From: Paralithodes platypus
Taxonomy: Eukaryota; Arthropoda; Malacostraca; Decapoda; Lithodidae
Length of the DNA stretch: 64,000 nucleotides
Reading direction: 5' to 3'
Assembly: GCA_032716605.1 (NCBI GenBank)
Contig: CM064485.1
Coordinates: 32,205,930-32,269,929, forward strand
Shown here piece after piece: positions 33,577-46,884 of this stretch. Within the stretch, counting starts at the first letter, position 1; each line of letters starts with the position of its first letter. Under the pieces are notes generated by a model. It had not been told where the DNA came from. It worked only from the letters and a program-made list of their open reading frames with translations, and made no database searches. The position numbers were made by a program, and so were the translations under genes.

Positions 33577-34012
33577 TTAACCCAATTCCCGCGGGGCCCC
33601 TCATATGACGGAGACGATTTTCCGGCTATTTTGTAGCCTGTGAGCCAGGCCAGCTTTTGCAAGCAGCACGGATGGACGTCAGCCAGAGCCTACAGGCCCC
33701 GCCACGACACTGAGGTTTGTGTGAGAGAGAGCTCACTTATGTGCAGCGTCACACATAGCGAAAACAGAAAATAAATGGTACTTTTTAGCGATTTCGCCTA
33801 TCGGATTTGGTAATTTTTAGCAATTTTGCCCTTCGTTTGCAAGATCCTTACAAGAAAACCAGACGTCGTACAGGGATGATTCAGGAGTAATTTGAAAGCT
33901 ATTACCGTACTTTCACGAATACATAATTGTATCACGCTCTGGCTTTTGCTTATTCATGAAAATGAGCAGGGAATGAAGGCAATTTCGGGCAATTATGCCT
34001 ACTCGTACAGGA
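33577..34012. mobile_element. TTAA MITE split by the 2A retrotransposon (left part), copy 2
   Basis: Counterpart of 21231-21666. The right remnant is CTCGTACAGGA at 37775-37785 followed by TTAA at 37786-37789. Confidence 0.75.
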
Positions 34013-37000
34013 GTCCTTGGAGCGGCTTCGGTCGCGCCGGGAATTTCCACACCTCTCACACCACACACACACATCACACAGTTTTTCCTACACCGAGAAA
34101 TGACTCTCCGGCTGTCATTTCTCGAAGACTTCTTCTAGCTGGAGACATTGAGAGCAACCCAGGACCCACCTACACATACATATGTCCAATTTGCTCAAAA
34201 CCCATCACTTCGAGTTGCCACACTAAGGGTTCAGTTCTCTGCAATTCATGCAGGAACTGGACCCACTTCACCTGCACAACACTTGCCTCCAAGAAACACT
34301 ACACGAACACCTGGACCTGTTCCTCATGCCCCTCCCTCTCCCAGTCAAATCCCTCGCCTAAAACCCGTCCACCTCACCTCCCCAACCCACCTAACCTTCC
34401 CATATCATCCACTCCCCCCCCTAAACCCGTCCACCTCTCCTCCCTAACCCACCTAACCTTCCCATACCATCCACATCCTCAACTCAACACACCACACCCC
34501 ATCCTAATCCATTCCAACCCCCATCTCCTGCTCCCCAATCCCCACCTCCACCTCACCCATCCCAACCCCCAGCCCCTCCCTCACCCCCCCCCCATCCTCG
34601 TGCAGCAGCACCCAACATACATCGTGCACATAATATTAACATTCTCCAATTGAACATAGATGGCATCAACACAAAGAAACACGAACTCTCACACTTCATC
34701 AAACAACACAACATACACATTGCCATCTTACAAGAAACAAAACTCCGCACAACACAAAAAACACCCACATTTCATGATTTCACCACCATCAGACAAGACC
34801 GGGCTGTTGGCGGAGGCGGTGGACTCATCACCCTGGTACACAAAGAAATATCATACATAGTTACCAGTGTACAAACCAAATCCCTCCTCCCCCCAAATGA
34901 TAACACAACAGAAATACAATCAATTAAAATACGCACTGGCAACAACTCCAACGTAACCATCATAAACACATACATCCCTCCCCAAACATCCCCTACAGTA
35001 CCAAATGAATACAGACCACACTTACAACACATCACAAACACCCCACACATCATCCTGGGTGGTGACTTCAACGCCAAGACGTCGGCCTGGTTTGTCGACA
35101 TCCCCGACACAGACAGAGGGCTGGTACTACAAAACCAAACTGATAACCTCATCATCCTTAACGACATCCATCAACATACCAATATTCCTCACCAAGCCCT
35201 CTAAAACCCATCATCTCCAGACATCACCTTTTGCTCCCCAGAACTCACCCCCACAACATCCTGGAGGGTGGTTAGAACCTTAGGCTCTGACCACCACCCG
35301 ATCATTATCACCACCAAAACCAGACTCACCCCAGCTAGCCACAAACACACATTCACCAATTATAAAAGAGCTAACTGGGAAGCATTCACAAATGAGACAG
35401 AGCAACACTTCACAACTCTAAACAGTACACCCATCACTAACATCAACAATGCTGTACACATACTCAATAAAACTATCCAAAACGCTGACAAGAAACACAT
35501 TCCAAGAGGTAACAGAAAAAGACACAACCCCAACTTCACACCAGAAATTCAAAACCTCATCAGACAACGCGACATACTGAAACACTCCCCAACACCCCAC
35601 ACACAAGACATCACGCAACAAATCCAAGCACTTAACACCCAAACTAACAACAAAATACAAGAACAACAAAAACTAAATTGGAATAACTTCCTACAAACAC
35701 TTGATCACAAAACAAACCCCAAAAAACTCTACAAAACACTAAACAGCATCATACTTTCCAACAGCAACACAACACAATCACATGCTGCAATCACAACAAC
35801 AGACTCTACTCCTTCATGTAAACAACAAGCAAACACTCATCAATCACTTCTCACATGTCAGCCACCTAAAACCTCACAAAGACGACCGACGTGTCATCCG
35901 ACATAAGAGACAATTCCCCACAGACCCTGACTATACACCCTTCACCAATCACCAGACAAAGCATATCATCAACAATCTCAAGCACTCACCCACTTGTGGC
36001 CTAGACAACATTGGCAACATACACCTCAGACACCTGGGACCACCTGGCATACAAGCACTCACTAACATATCAAACTACAGTTATTCACACAACACAATAC
36101 CAGACATTTGGAAGCATGGTCTCATCACCACATTCCCCAAACCCAACAAAGACCCCACGCTACCCTCCTCGCACCGCCCCATCACACTCCTTTGCTCCCC
36201 CTCCAAAGTCATGGAACGCCTAGTATTACAACTAATTACACCCGACCTACCCCTAGCTCCAACACAACATGGCTTTAGGCCACTGCACTCCACAAACACT
36301 CTTCTCACAGACCTTACACAAAAAGCTTTTGACGGCATCAACTCAGCTAGACCACCACACAGCTCACTATTAGCCACACTCGACATTAGTAAAACCTTCG
36401 ATGCCATCCCCCGCCACAACCTAACAAACAAAATCTACAACACAAACATGCACAACAACACAAAAAGGTGGCTGGCCAACTTCCTAGCAGGCAGATGTGC
36501 ACACATATCTTTTGCCGGTCAGTCATCTAAAATCAGAAACTTTCCAAACGGAGTCCCACTAGGATCCGTCCTATCGCCCACACTCTTCAATCTGTACATG
36601 CACGATATAACTACACCCAATACGCCCCAAATAAACTTAGCCTCCTATGCAGATGACATAACACTCACATGCACACACCATGACCCAAAAAGAGCAACAG
36701 ATCTCCTTCAACCCTATCTCAACACACTACATGGCTGGTGCACTACAAACAGACTTAATCTAGCCCCAGCCAAATCCACCGCAACCCTGCTCACAAGCTG
36801 GACAGGAGAACACGAATACATCCCTCAACTCACCATAAACAACACACCCCTAACACATACACACACACCCAAAATCCTAGGAGTAACATATGATACTCAT
36901 ATGACATTCAAACAGCACACCACAAACATTAAAAAGAAACTGACACCCAGACTTAACGCCCTCAGGTCACTTGCTCACACAAAATTTGGACACAACAAAG

Positions 37001-37774
37001 AAACTACCACCACAGTATATAAACAATACATAAGATCAGTGATGGAATACGCAAGCCCAGCCCGGGCTTCTAACCTAGCTGAAACACATCATAAGACCTT
37101 ACAGACTATTCAAAACAAAGGCCTGAAGATCATTACAGGCTGCACAGCTACTGCACCCACAAATCACCTACATCAAGAAACCAAAATCCTCAAAGTCAAA
37201 GACCATCTGGACATGAGAGGCACTCAATTCCTGGCAGCAGCCTCCACGAACCAAGACCACCCACTAAACTACATGGCAACACACCCACAGACACCAAGAA
37301 ATATCAAAACAACACCCAGCACATGGTATCACACACAATTACTGTCATCTCTCCCTCCCTGCCCACCCCGAACCAACTTCCAGAAGCACATCCATACTCA
37401 TATCTCTCGCCGATCCATCCACTCACTCACAGACAACACGCAGCTGCAAGCACGACCTCCCGAAATCCATCCTTCCGAATCCTATCTTCCTCGCGAGGAC
37501 AGAGTCCACCTGGCCAGGCTGAGATGCGGACACCATCCAGCTCTCCTGAGCTATCAGAAGAGACTGGATGACTCCGTTGTCGACGCCTGCCCGGGATGTA
37601 ACACAGTACCCCATACCATTAAACACATCATAGAAGACTGCATTTCACACAACCACTTACACCAACAACACAATCTACACTCAATGAGAGCTCTGTGGGA
37701 AAGCCCGATCGTGGGCATGGCCTTCCTCAGGGACTCTGGGCTGTTCGGCCAGGCAGCTTAGGGAACAACAACAA
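34013..37774 (+). pseudogene. 2A/PHD/endonuclease/RT non-LTR retrotransposon, copy 2 (better preserved)
   Basis: Counterpart of 21667-25431 with the same 11-bp flanking duplication. The RT half is open from 35782 to the terminal TAG at 37761: DISKTFDAIPRHNL, GVPLGSVLSPTLFN (Q to L next to the conserved G), YADD at about 36643-36654, then the C-terminal zinc-type region with CPGC and H...C. Endonuclease frame: 34650-35204 and 35268-35906, with the shared TAA at 35202-35204 between them. A 2-nt deletion near 35839 and a linker frameshift near 34400-34640 complete the damage. Several indels differ from copy 1, so each copy is intact where the other is broken, but the shared stop shows the common ancestor was already defective. 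Ends in GGAACAACAACAA. Confidence 0.88.
34129..34167 (+). other. 2A-type ribosome-skipping motif, copy 2
   Basis: Same LLLAGDIESNPGP as in copy 1, with one synonymous change (GCC to GCT). Conservation between copies is expected from their near identity. Confidence 0.88.
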
Positions 37775-37988
37775 CTCGTACAGGATTAATAGCTTTAACC
37801 AAAATGGTCACACTCCTTAATGGTCTAAGTGGCCATAGCCAAAATGGCTACACTATATTCCTTCTGTACTTTCTCCATGCCCGATAAGATACATGATATT
37901 ATGATATATGTGGCACAGCCCTTGTATCCAACACAATACCCTGCGTGCAACCCCGCTCGAACACAGCACAATGTTGCTTGCAACTTTA

Positions 37989-38033
<45 letters not shown>

Positions 38034-39296
38034 ATTATTATTATTAGTGCCTTACCCATTTTCACAGCATGGACAAATTACAGAGATCCGCGTCTGTACC
38101 ATTTAATGGTTCACGTTTAACTAACAGCATAGGCTTAAAATGGCTATTTAGTTTGGTGCAAGCAGGCGTGAAGAGTCGTTTGAATACTGCACACAATTGT
38201 AGAACAGATGCTGATGATGTAGAGAGTGCCTCAGTACATATTATTGTTTCATGGATATAATGCATAATGCAGTATTTTATTAAGCTATATGACCTTGAGG
38301 TACGGGAAGTGATAGTTGTACTTCTGCTTAAGGTATATGGACAAAGGCAATCGTATAAGTAGCATCGTTATTTCTGTTACAAATGTTACGATGAATTATT
38401 GCATGAATATACAGTATATATTAGTATCACTCTTTTCTAAACAAATTCCCTAAGGTATTTTCTCTCATGCACAGATATTCTTGTAACTGATTTCCAATAC
38501 GGCTCGTTGCCTAGAGAGTGGAGTGTGGGAAGAAAGTTCTGCCTGCTGTGTTCCTTTTCAATATATTGGGGTTCATAACGCCATTTGTCATTCAATAGGG
38601 CATAAGGCCAGATCACTTCATTGGGATTAATATAATTGTCTGTGGTGTTTTTGTAGGTGTGTAATATTGTAGAACTCTCTATAACTTACTCACCCACTCA
38701 CTCTCACTCTCTCTCACACACATACTCTCTCTCTCTCACTGCTGCTGCCTCCAATTGCCGACCGGAGTGTACTGCATCGGTGGCCATAAAACAAAATGGG
38801 ATTGGCTCGTTCCCTTAACTGGTTTGTTTCAGTTTCAGATTCTGTGTTTCTGTTTCAGATTCACTGTTTCACTTTTGTAGTTAGCTGACAGCCCTCACAA
38901 TTCCGGATTCTGACGCTCTGGCTCAGTTGGAAATAAATTATGTATGTTTTATATATCTACGTCAGGGACGACAGTTCAGTGTCATACACAAATATATTGT
39001 CTTTAATCATGATAAATCATTATTATATAATTCAATGTTGAGTGAGATGTGATGATGGCAATACTCATAAACTACCCCACATAGCTCCCCCCCCCCCCAA
39101 AAAAAAAAAAATCTAAGGTAACTTCATATTTACATTCCCAACTTCCCACGGCAAACAAAACATTATAATAAGAATTCCAACACCACTTTTTGTTTTTATT
39201 TAGTAATATACAGTATATATATATATATATATATACATATTTTTAAAAGAAACAATCAATATTGAAATAGGAAATAAGAAATAATGAAATAAGAAA

Positions 39297-41215
39297 CAAT
39301 GCCTTGGGAAGATGTAGACACCAATCGAGCAGGGCAATACCCAGGGGAAGCCTAATAGGCATGTGATAAGGGAGTTGCTAGAACTCCTGTTTCATTTGTC
39401 TGGCTTCCCTCACTGATTTAGTTTGTGTCTCACCTACATAAAGTAATCCAACTAACTCTCACAAACACTTCCATATCTTACCACAACACTAAACAAGCAC
39501 ACTACAATTCTTTCCAATACACCAAAATGTTCGTCAAAATGGCGACTTTATACCCTGCCTTCGAGTTTCTCGGGGGTTGGGTGTGGGGGGGGGGGGGGGG
39601 TGGAGGGTGCGGGGCGCATAAATACAGCCCCTTCTCTGTCTCCTCTTTCTAGCCAAAGGTGGATGTTGTGTGTATCCGCATAACAAACTTACTTGCTCTG
39701 ATGTTCCCAACTTCGACTCTTCTGAATTCTCAACTCTATGGCTCATAGTTTTCTTTCGCTCTGAAACTAGAAATTTTCTGTGATGTCTATCTATCTCCTA
39801 ACTCTAATGACTTTCCTAAATTCATTGACTATATAAATTCTAAAGTGGAATACATCCTATCAACCTCTTCTTTCTCTGAATTATTCATCTTAGGTGATTT
39901 CAATGTTCATCACCACCAGTGGCTCTCCTCTCATTTCACTGACCAACCTGGTGAAGAAGCTTAATTACTTGCTATCTTAAATAACCTTGATGAGCAGTTA
40001 GTTCAATACTCTACTCGCATCTCTGACCGCTTTAGATATCGGTCCAACCTCCTTGACTTATTTCTAACCTCTAATCCTTCTGTTTACACTGTAAACGTTT
40101 TCTCTCCATTGCACTTCTCCCATCATAACCTTGTCCTGTCTTTCAAGCAGCGCTTGTGGCACTTTGCCACTGCCGACTTGGAGGCTCTTCGAAAGTACTT
40201 CTTGTATTTCCTATGGAATGATTTTTGCTTCCATGGCCGAGGACCCTTGGAGTGTGCTGAACGCATTACCGAGGTAATCATCTTGAACATAGAGGCATAC
40301 ATTCCATTTTTGTTTCTCTCAGTCTAATGCAAGAAAATCTTGGTTTACTCACGCTTGTTCTACTACTGTCCACAATAAGGACGAAGCATTCACATAGTGC
40401 TGTTGCCTTCACACTCACAAGTCTTGCACTTTCTATGTTGCTCAGAATCAAGCCAAATCTGTTCTTCGACTGGCCAAAAACTCTTTAACCCTTATTTAGC
40501 GGCGAGCAACATAAGTCGAGTTAAATAAAGCTGGACTATGTGGCGGCGCTCGACATAACTCGAGTGGCATAATGTGGCTGAGAGAGAGACAAGTGGTGGC
40601 AGGAGACTAGCGAGCGTATGACTGCTCCAGACCACCGCGGCGAACCTACTGACACAAATCTCAGCTCCCTCCTCCCTCTCTCACTCGCTACATACTCAAT
40701 TATGTACTGAAAGTACCGAATTACCTGCTTTTTGCACTCGCGTTGCACGGTTATTGCAAGAAAACTATCCATCATACAAGGATCGTTATGGTGTCATTCG
40801 AAAGCTCTGTTTATGCCCTTTCAGGGATAGGTACTTGTTTTACGTTCTGGGTCTTATTTAGGCATGAAAATGATCACGTAAACAGCCCCGCATAGGCCGC
40901 TCGTAAGGTGTTAATCAATGGTTGATGCTCTGAACTTTCCATCTCTAGCTCTTCTCAAACTTTCTGCCATTTAGCAAACAACCTCTCCAAAAATGTACTT
41001 CCTTGTCTATCCCTCCCCTTTTCCACTCTGAAGGCACCGCCATCATTTCTTCGTTCAAGATTTTGCCATAAACTCGACCTTTGATCATTCCAGTGCTATT
41101 ACTCCCTCTCCAACCCACTCTCTCTTACTTATGCCTAATATTATAATCTATTCTATGGACATACTTTCTGCTCTCTCTGAGCTCAATATTAAGAAGGCCT
41201 ACGGACAGATTGTGT
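39297..41215 (+). pseudogene. Old Jockey-like copy, block 2, interrupted by a MITE
   Basis: Counterpart of 26945-28192, extended past the point where block 1 stops. It covers the 5' leader, the endonuclease ([13 protein letters not shown] near 39894, WHFATADLEALRKY near 40155) and the spacer, and after the MITE at 40485-40914 continues to an ALSELNIKKAYGQ-like segment near 41165-41210 that corresponds to the start of the RT region at about 43140-43180. There similarity stops abruptly and the next Jockey-like copy begins. Stops and frameshifts throughout. Confidence 0.85.
40485..40914. mobile_element. TTAA MITE, family A copy 2 (absent from block 1)
   Basis: 430 bp from TTAA 40485-40488 to TTAA 40911-40914. 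Ends: TTAACCCTTATTTAGCGGCG and, reverse complement of the right end, TTAACACCTTACGAGCGGCC. It is about 50 bp shorter than the other family-A copies near the right end. Block 1 has the empty site CTCTTTAATCAATGG at 28130-28144, with a single TTAA, which proves the 4-bp duplication. Confidence 0.95.
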
Positions 41216-44200
41216 TTGAAGTAACGGGGTTGAGCAAGACTTGCAAAATTGCCAGCCTGCAGGAGAGCAAAAAGGACAGGAGGAGAAGCCAACAGGAGCA
41301 ATGGGAATATCAACAAGCTTCCCATGATTTTAAAGAAAACGGAGCAGAAGAGTTCCCCATTCCATCAGGTCATTCCCGTTCTTTAATGACCAGGAAGCTA
41401 GGCCAGTCTCCCATACAAAAAGAGTAGGAAGCAGGACCAATCCTGTGTGTGTGGGGAGATTGTAGGCACCAATCGATCAGGGCTAGACCCAGGTGAGGTT
41501 ATAGGCATGTGATAAAGAGTCGCTGGAACTCCTGTTTCACTTGCTTGGCCTCTCTTACTGATTTTCTTTGTGCCTCATTTACACTGAGAGCAATCCAGCT
41601 AGCTCTCACAAACACCTCCTCCTCCTATCCACTTCACTACACTAAACATGCACACCACACTTCATTCTTCCACACCAAAATTAAAAAAAAAAAAAAAATA
41701 TGAATTATAGCCCAGCCTCGGAGTCCCCAGGGGGGGGGGACCATAAATGCCCCCTCACCCGACCGACCATCCCCTGACGACCCCACACAATTACCTGGAC
41801 CTCGGCCTGTTACTCTTTCTATTAATTTCTGCAACATTCGCGGACTTTCCTCTAACTTTCACTCTGTTGAGCACCATCTTTCCTCCTACAAACCTCATCT
41901 TCTCTTCCTCACCGAAACTCAGGTGTCTGTAGCAACATCCAGCAACCCCTTCTCTGTATCCTCCTACTTTCTCTATCCTAGTTTCAAAGCCAAAGGCGGA
42001 TGTTGTGCATATGTGCACAACAAACTCACTTGCTCTCGTGTTCCCGATTTCGACTCCTCTGAATTCTCAACTTTATGGCTCAAACTTTCCTGTCATTCTC
42101 TTACTAAATATTTCTGTGCTGTCTATCTTTCCCCTAACTCTACCAACTTTCCCAAATTCTTTGACTATCTAAACTCTACAGTGGAACACATTCTATCCAT
42201 TTCTCCTTTCTCAGAAATCTCCATCTTAGGAGATTTCAACGTTCACCACCGCCATTGGCTCTCCTCTCACACTACTGATCCACCTGGTGAACAAGCCTAC
42301 GTCTTTTCTATCCTAAATGACCTAGAGCAGTTAGTTCAGCAACCCACCCGTATCCCGGATCGCATCGGAGATCGGCCCAACATTCTTGACCTGTTTCTAA
42401 CTTCTAACCCTTCTTCTTATACTGTCGATCTTTTCTCTCCTTTGGGCTCCTCCGACCATAAACTTATCTCTGTCACCTGTCCTATCTCTCCAGTACAGCC
42501 ACCCGATCCTCCTAGCCGGCGGCGCTTGTGGCACTTTGGCGCTGCCGACTGGGAGGCTCTTCGGCAGTACTTCTTTGATTTCCCATGGAATGATTTCTGC
42601 TTCCATGGCCGAGGACCCTCGGAGAGTGCTGAACGCATTACAGAGGTAATCCTATCGGGCATGGAAGCATACATTCCATTCTCTTTCTCTCAGACTAATG
42701 CTAAAAAATCTTGGTTTACTCACGCCTGTTCTACTGCTGTCCGCAATAAGGAGGAAGCATTCAAACGGTACCGACGCCTTAAAACTCAAGACTCTCATTC
42801 TTCCTATGTTTCTGCCCGGAATCAAGCCAAATCTGTTCTTCGACTTGCCAAACACTCTTTCATCAATAATAAATGCACTGAACTATCCAACTCTAGCTCT
42901 TCCCAAGCTTTCTGGCATCTAGCCAAAAACCTCTCCAACAATTTCTCTTCCTTGTCTTTCCCTCCCCTTTCCCACTCTGATGGCACAACCATCACTTCTT
43001 CCTCTGACAAAGCTAAACTCTTCGCTCAAACTTTTGCTAGAAACTCCACCTTGGATGATTCCGGTGCTATTCCTCCCTCTCCGCCCTCCTCTCTCTTACT
43101 TATGCCTAATATCCTAATCTCTTCTAAAGATGTACTTTCTACCCTCTCTGGGCTTAACACTAATAAGGCGTACGGTCCGGACGGTGTTCCTCCTGTTGTT
43201 CTCAAAAACTGTGCTTCCGTGCTGACTCCCTGCCTAGGCAAACTCTTTCATCTCTGTCTATCCTCTAACGTCTTCCCTTCATGCTGGAAGTTTGCTCACA
43301 TTCAACCTGTCCCAAAGAAGGGTGACCGCTCTCAACCCTCCAACTATCGTCCAATTGCTCTTATCTCTTGTCTTTCTAAAGTTTTTGAAACTATTCTTGC
43401 TTCCAAATTTCTTAAGCATTTCTCTTCTCATAATCTGCTCTCAGATCGCCAGTATGGCTTCCTTAAGGGTCGCTCTACTGGTGATCTTCTTTCATATCTT
43501 ACTAACTCTTGGTCATCCTCCTTTCGGGACTTCGGTGAGACTTTTTCTATTGCACTAGACATATCGAAAGCCTTCGATAGAGTCTGGCATAAATCTTTAA
43601 TTTCTAAACTACCCTCCTTCGGTTTCTATCCCTCCATCTGTGCCTTTGTCTCTAATTTCCTTTCCGGCCGTTCCATAGCCGCGGTTGTGGACGGCCATTG
43701 TTCACTTCCTCACTCTATAAACTCCGGTGTTCCTCAGGGCTCTGTCCTATCTCCTATTCTCTTTCTAATTTTTATAAATGATCTCCTTAACTGTACCTTA
43801 ATTCCCATCCATTCATACGCAGACGACTCAACCTTGCACTACTCCATTAGTTTTTCAGAACGCCCCAGCCAGCAATCCCTCAACGACAAACGTAATGAAG
43901 CCATAGAACTCTTAAATTCTGATCTAAATACTATTTCCAATTGGGGCAGAGAAAACCTTGTTAACTTTAATGCTTCCAAAACCCAATTTCTCCATCTATC
44001 TACCCGTCAGGATCTCCCAGCGGACTATCTCTTATTCTTCAACAATACAAAAATCAACCCTTCATCTTCTCTCAATATTCTTGGTGTCTCTTTTTCTTCT
44101 GCTCTCATTTGGAAGGACCATATTACCAGTCTTGCTAAGGCAGCCTCCCAGAAGCTGGGTGTGCTCAACCGCCTTAGGGGGTTCTTTTCCCCTGCACAGC

Positions 44201-44754
44201 TTCTTGCTCTGTACAGGGGCATAGTGTGCCCTTGTATTGAGTATTGTTCACATGTGTGGGGAGGTTCCTCTCACACTGCTCTCCTAGACAAAGTTGAAAG
44301 GAAGGCCTTTCGTATCATTAACTCCCGTCTACTCACCAACTCTCTGCAATCTCTCTCTCTCCGCCGCAATGTTGCATCTCTCTCGCTATTCTATCGCTAC
44401 TATAATAATCAGTGTTCCTCAGAGCTATCCCAGTGCATACCACCTCCTTTACGTAGGGCACGTGGTACCCGTCTTGCCACCCCTACTCTGTGCAACTCTC
44501 CAACCCAAGAGTGAAACGTTACTCTCAAACTTTCTTCTACTCAACAGCTGAGCTCTGGAACTCTCTCCCAGAATCAGTCTTTCCCTCTTCCTATGACTTA
44601 AATTGCTTCAAACTCCGTGTGTCCAGGCATTTTGGCTCGAACGTCCCTTGATTTTGGCCCTGTCACTCTTTCAACTATGGGGGAGGCACTCGCTATAGGC
44701 AGTTATGCCTTTTGCCTCCCTCAATCACATAGAAAAAAAAAAAAAAAAAAAAAA
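41216..44754 (+). mobile_element. Jockey-like non-LTR retrotransposon with poly(A) tail
   Basis: The best-preserved copy of the family seen five times in the window. 41216-41700 is 5' leader or the end of a first open frame. 41704-44514 is the endonuclease/RT frame. 44515-44732 is the 3' untranslated region and 44733-44754 the poly(A) tail. The 5' boundary is set where similarity to the older copy on its left stops; a full-length first ORF (gag-like) is not visible. Target duplications were not identified. Confidence 0.85.
41704..44514 (+). CDS. Endonuclease/reverse transcriptase of the Jockey-like element
   Basis: A continuous frame of about 936 codons that performs target nicking and target-primed reverse transcription in this element class. 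N-terminal apurinic-type endonuclease: [10 protein letters not shown] at 41830, [15 protein letters not shown] near 42229 and SSDHKLISV near 42448. [22 protein letters not shown] near 43309, [12 protein letters not shown] near 43555, [13 protein letters not shown] near 43729 and YADD at 43816-43827. A C-terminal domain with [11 protein letters not shown] near 44233 follows. No in-frame ATG precedes the endonuclease. An ATG at 41700 lies one frame away, separated by a run of ten G at 41730-41739, so a homopolymer length difference could explain the missing start. No internal stop, which implies a young copy. Family assignment is from motif order, not a tree. Confidence 0.88.
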   Translation: MIAQPRSPQGGGTINAPSPDRPSPDDPTQLPGPRPVTLSINFCNIRGLSSNFHSVEHHLSSYKPHLLFLTETQVSVATSSNPFSVSSYFLYPSFKAKGGCCAYVHNKLTCSRVPDFDSSEFSTLWLKLSCHSLTKYFCAVYLSPNSTNFPKFFDYLNSTVEHILSISPFSEISILGDFNVHHRHWLSSHTTDPPGEQAYVFSILNDLEQLVQQPTRIPDRIGDRPNILDLFLTSNPSSYTVDLFSPLGSSDHKLISVTCPISPVQPPDPPSRRRLWHFGAADWEALRQYFFDFPWNDFCFHGRGPSESAERITEVILSGMEAYIPFSFSQTNAKKSWFTHACSTAVRNKEEAFKRYRRLKTQDSHSSYVSARNQAKSVLRLAKHSFINNKCTELSNSSSSQAFWHLAKNLSNNFSSLSFPPLSHSDGTTITSSSDKAKLFAQTFARNSTLDDSGAIPPSPPSSLLLMPNILISSKDVLSTLSGLNTNKAYGPDGVPPVVLKNCASVLTPCLGKLFHLCLSSNVFPSCWKFAHIQPVPKKGDRSQPSNYRPIALISCLSKVFETILASKFLKHFSSHNLLSDRQYGFLKGRSTGDLLSYLTNSWSSSFRDFGETFSIALDISKAFDRVWHKSLISKLPSFGFYPSICAFVSNFLSGRSIAAVVDGHCSLPHSINSGVPQGSVLSPILFLIFINDLLNCTLIPIHSYADDSTLHYSISFSERPSQQSLNDKRNEAIELLNSDLNTISNWGRENLVNFNASKTQFLHLSTRQDLPADYLLFFNNTKINPSSSLNILGVSFSSALIWKDHITSLAKAASQKLGVLNRLRGFFSPAQLLALYRGIVCPCIEYCSHVWGGSSHTALLDKVERKAFRIINSRLLTNSLQSLSLRRNVASLSLFYRYYNNQCSSELSQCIPPPLRRARGTRLATPTLCNSPTQE

Positions 44755-45645
44755 TCACCGACGAGCTTTCAAACCATCTCGACCTATCATCAGCCTCCCT
44801 TCGACCAACAGCCTGAATTGCAGTATGACGAGCAACTGTTTATGCAAGTTAGGCATCAGGGACCGGAATGCTATAAGAACAAATGGAGATGTTAGGACCT
44901 CTCTTGCAGTACTTTTCCGGAAAACTGAACATAACCCAGAAAACCCAGAAACTCCCGGAGATATAAACTTCACAAAGAATAACCCCTGATTCTCATAGAA
45001 TCACGGAAGTCACAATTAGGGGTATTAAATAAAATACTTCAATTGATTATGTATAAACCTATCACCACCATGTAATTTTAGACTAAGTATTACCTTCACA
45101 AATTACATCACAACCATTCACTATGTCCTTCTAAATTTGAATTACTATAAGTTAAACCTAAGAAATAAACCGAACATAGTCTCACCGAAATTTAAAGTAA
45201 GTAAGCACCTTTACCTAAGTAATATTCCTCAAGCTGAAAAGTCCGGGATATCTAATTGAAGTTGAAACCGCCTCCCCCTCCCCCTCGAGACTACAGCCAG
45301 ACCTGCTGCCTCCCTTTGATGTCAGGACCCCTGACCCCTGCCTGTGAGAGGCAGTTCCCCTTGATGTCCAGCCAGCCGAATCTACGATCCACGTCGGCCA
45401 GACTTGCACTCGAAATGCTATCCTCTTAACATACCCTAAGTGTCCCTGAGTATCTTACGTTGTGATTATTGATGTGAAGGTAAGGTAAAATATGCGAGTA
45501 TTCCAGTGCTAATTCTTATCTAGAACTGTGCCAAAATCGATATATACTACATTATGTGTTAATCCTTCAGAAGCCCTAATTAATTATTGAACTAGATCTG
45601 TGCCCAAGATCTATTATTAGTCCATAGTCCATAGTCCATCTTATA
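44755..45645. other. Unannotated stretch between retrotransposon tail and MITE
   Basis: About 890 bp with no recognised domain. A short frame at 44617-44895 includes the poly(A) tail and is not credible. The AT-rich style resembles the LTR at 46.9 kb but I find no repeated match. Confidence 0.4.
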
Positions 45646-46128
45646 TTAACCCTTAACTGGCGGCGCGCAACTTATGTCGTGTGAAATAAATATGGACTAT
45701 GTGGCGGTTCACAACTTATGTCGAGCGCCATTTTCACCACGTAATGTTGCTGAGAGAGAGAGCTGAGTGGTGTGAGGAGCGTAGCAACCCTATGACCGTC
45801 CCCCACCACCGCGGTGGACCAACTGAACTGTATTCTAACTTCCTCCCCCTCTTCTCACTCGCTACACAGGGAATTATGTAGGGAAATTACCTAATTACAG
45901 GGTTTTTGCACTCGTGTTACACGATCGTTGCAAGAGAACCAGTGGTCATACAAGTATGGTTCGGGTGTCAATGGAAAGCTCTGTTTACGCCCTTTCAAGG
46001 ATAGATACTTGTTTTACGCTCTGGGTCTTATTTAGGCATGAAAATGATCACGTAAACAACCCTATGTAAAAAAAAAATGCTGGGCGCTATGGTCAAATAG
46101 ACCGCCTAGCCCGTCAATAAGGTGTTAA
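45646..46128. mobile_element. TTAA MITE, family A copy 3
   Basis: 483 bp from TTAA 45646-45649 to TTAA 46125-46128. The left end TTAACCCTTAACTGGCGGCG is followed by two subterminal ACTTATGTCG repeats. The right end reads ...CAATAAGGTGTTAA. It contains CACCACCGCGGTGG and the TTATTTAGGCATGAAAATGA block of the family. Confidence 0.88.
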
Positions 46129-46163
46129 ACATCTTACATAATCATTGTACGCGTAAGTTACAT

Positions 46164-46884
46164 ACTCGTGTCAACTGATACCTAGCTCGAATACTCACAG
46201 ATTTTCCTTGTATATGTCCATTCTATTGTGTATGTAACAAGTCGAAGTTGAAGTGTATAACGCGTATCTATTCCCTATTCTAATCTAGCATTTACCTAGA
46301 ACCTACGCCCAATTTCCTAATTAATTATTATTCCAATTCTACTTCTCGAGAAGAAATATTATTGTTTGCTATTCTAATTAAAATCTAATTTCCTCTAAAA
46401 ACCCAACTCACGCTCTGCGATCATTTTAATTAGTTTGTTCCGTTGTGAATAAAGTATTTACTTCTTCTGATATGAAATAGATAATTTTGATTCATCTCGT
46501 CTAGGAATTCTAGTTCTATATAGATCTATTATCTAAACCTTTCATAATCTTGAATACAACGCTACTTCGTTCTGTATTCCTTATAGGAATCTGTTAACCA
46601 GTTCAGAACTCCTTCATACCTTACTGGTATTTACATAAGTGCAACTTCGTCATGTACGTCATTTTATACTATTAGTATATATATAACTATTAGTACACGA
46701 TATTTTATCAATGCGTTTCTTAACCTATTGAGTCAAAAGTATTATATGATTCTTGTAGGTTGTATTCAATATCAAATCTTTATTCAGTGTATCTAAATAA
46801 TTAAATATGAATTCCTCGACCCGTGAGACTATTACTTCATATGCAAATAATGTAATAAGTAATTGTATATTAATAATATTAAAA
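46164..46884 (+). repeat. Upstream flank F of the 5' LTR, duplicated at 58011-58727
   Basis: This 721-bp AT-rich segment is repeated almost exactly before the second LTR. A 4-5-bp indel near 46490 distinguishes the copies. It lies outside the TG...CA LTR defined below, so its duplication is not explained by normal retrotransposition. Confidence 0.85.

Larger units (their letters stand above)
28293..40970 (+). repeat. 12-kb tandem block, copy 2 (start of right contig)
   Basis: Matches 16016-28192. It is about 500 bp longer, mainly because of a 426-bp net MITE insertion at 40485-40914 and about 90 extra bases in the poorly resolved first kilobase. It continues past 40970 into sequence not present on the left side. 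Confidence 0.93.
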
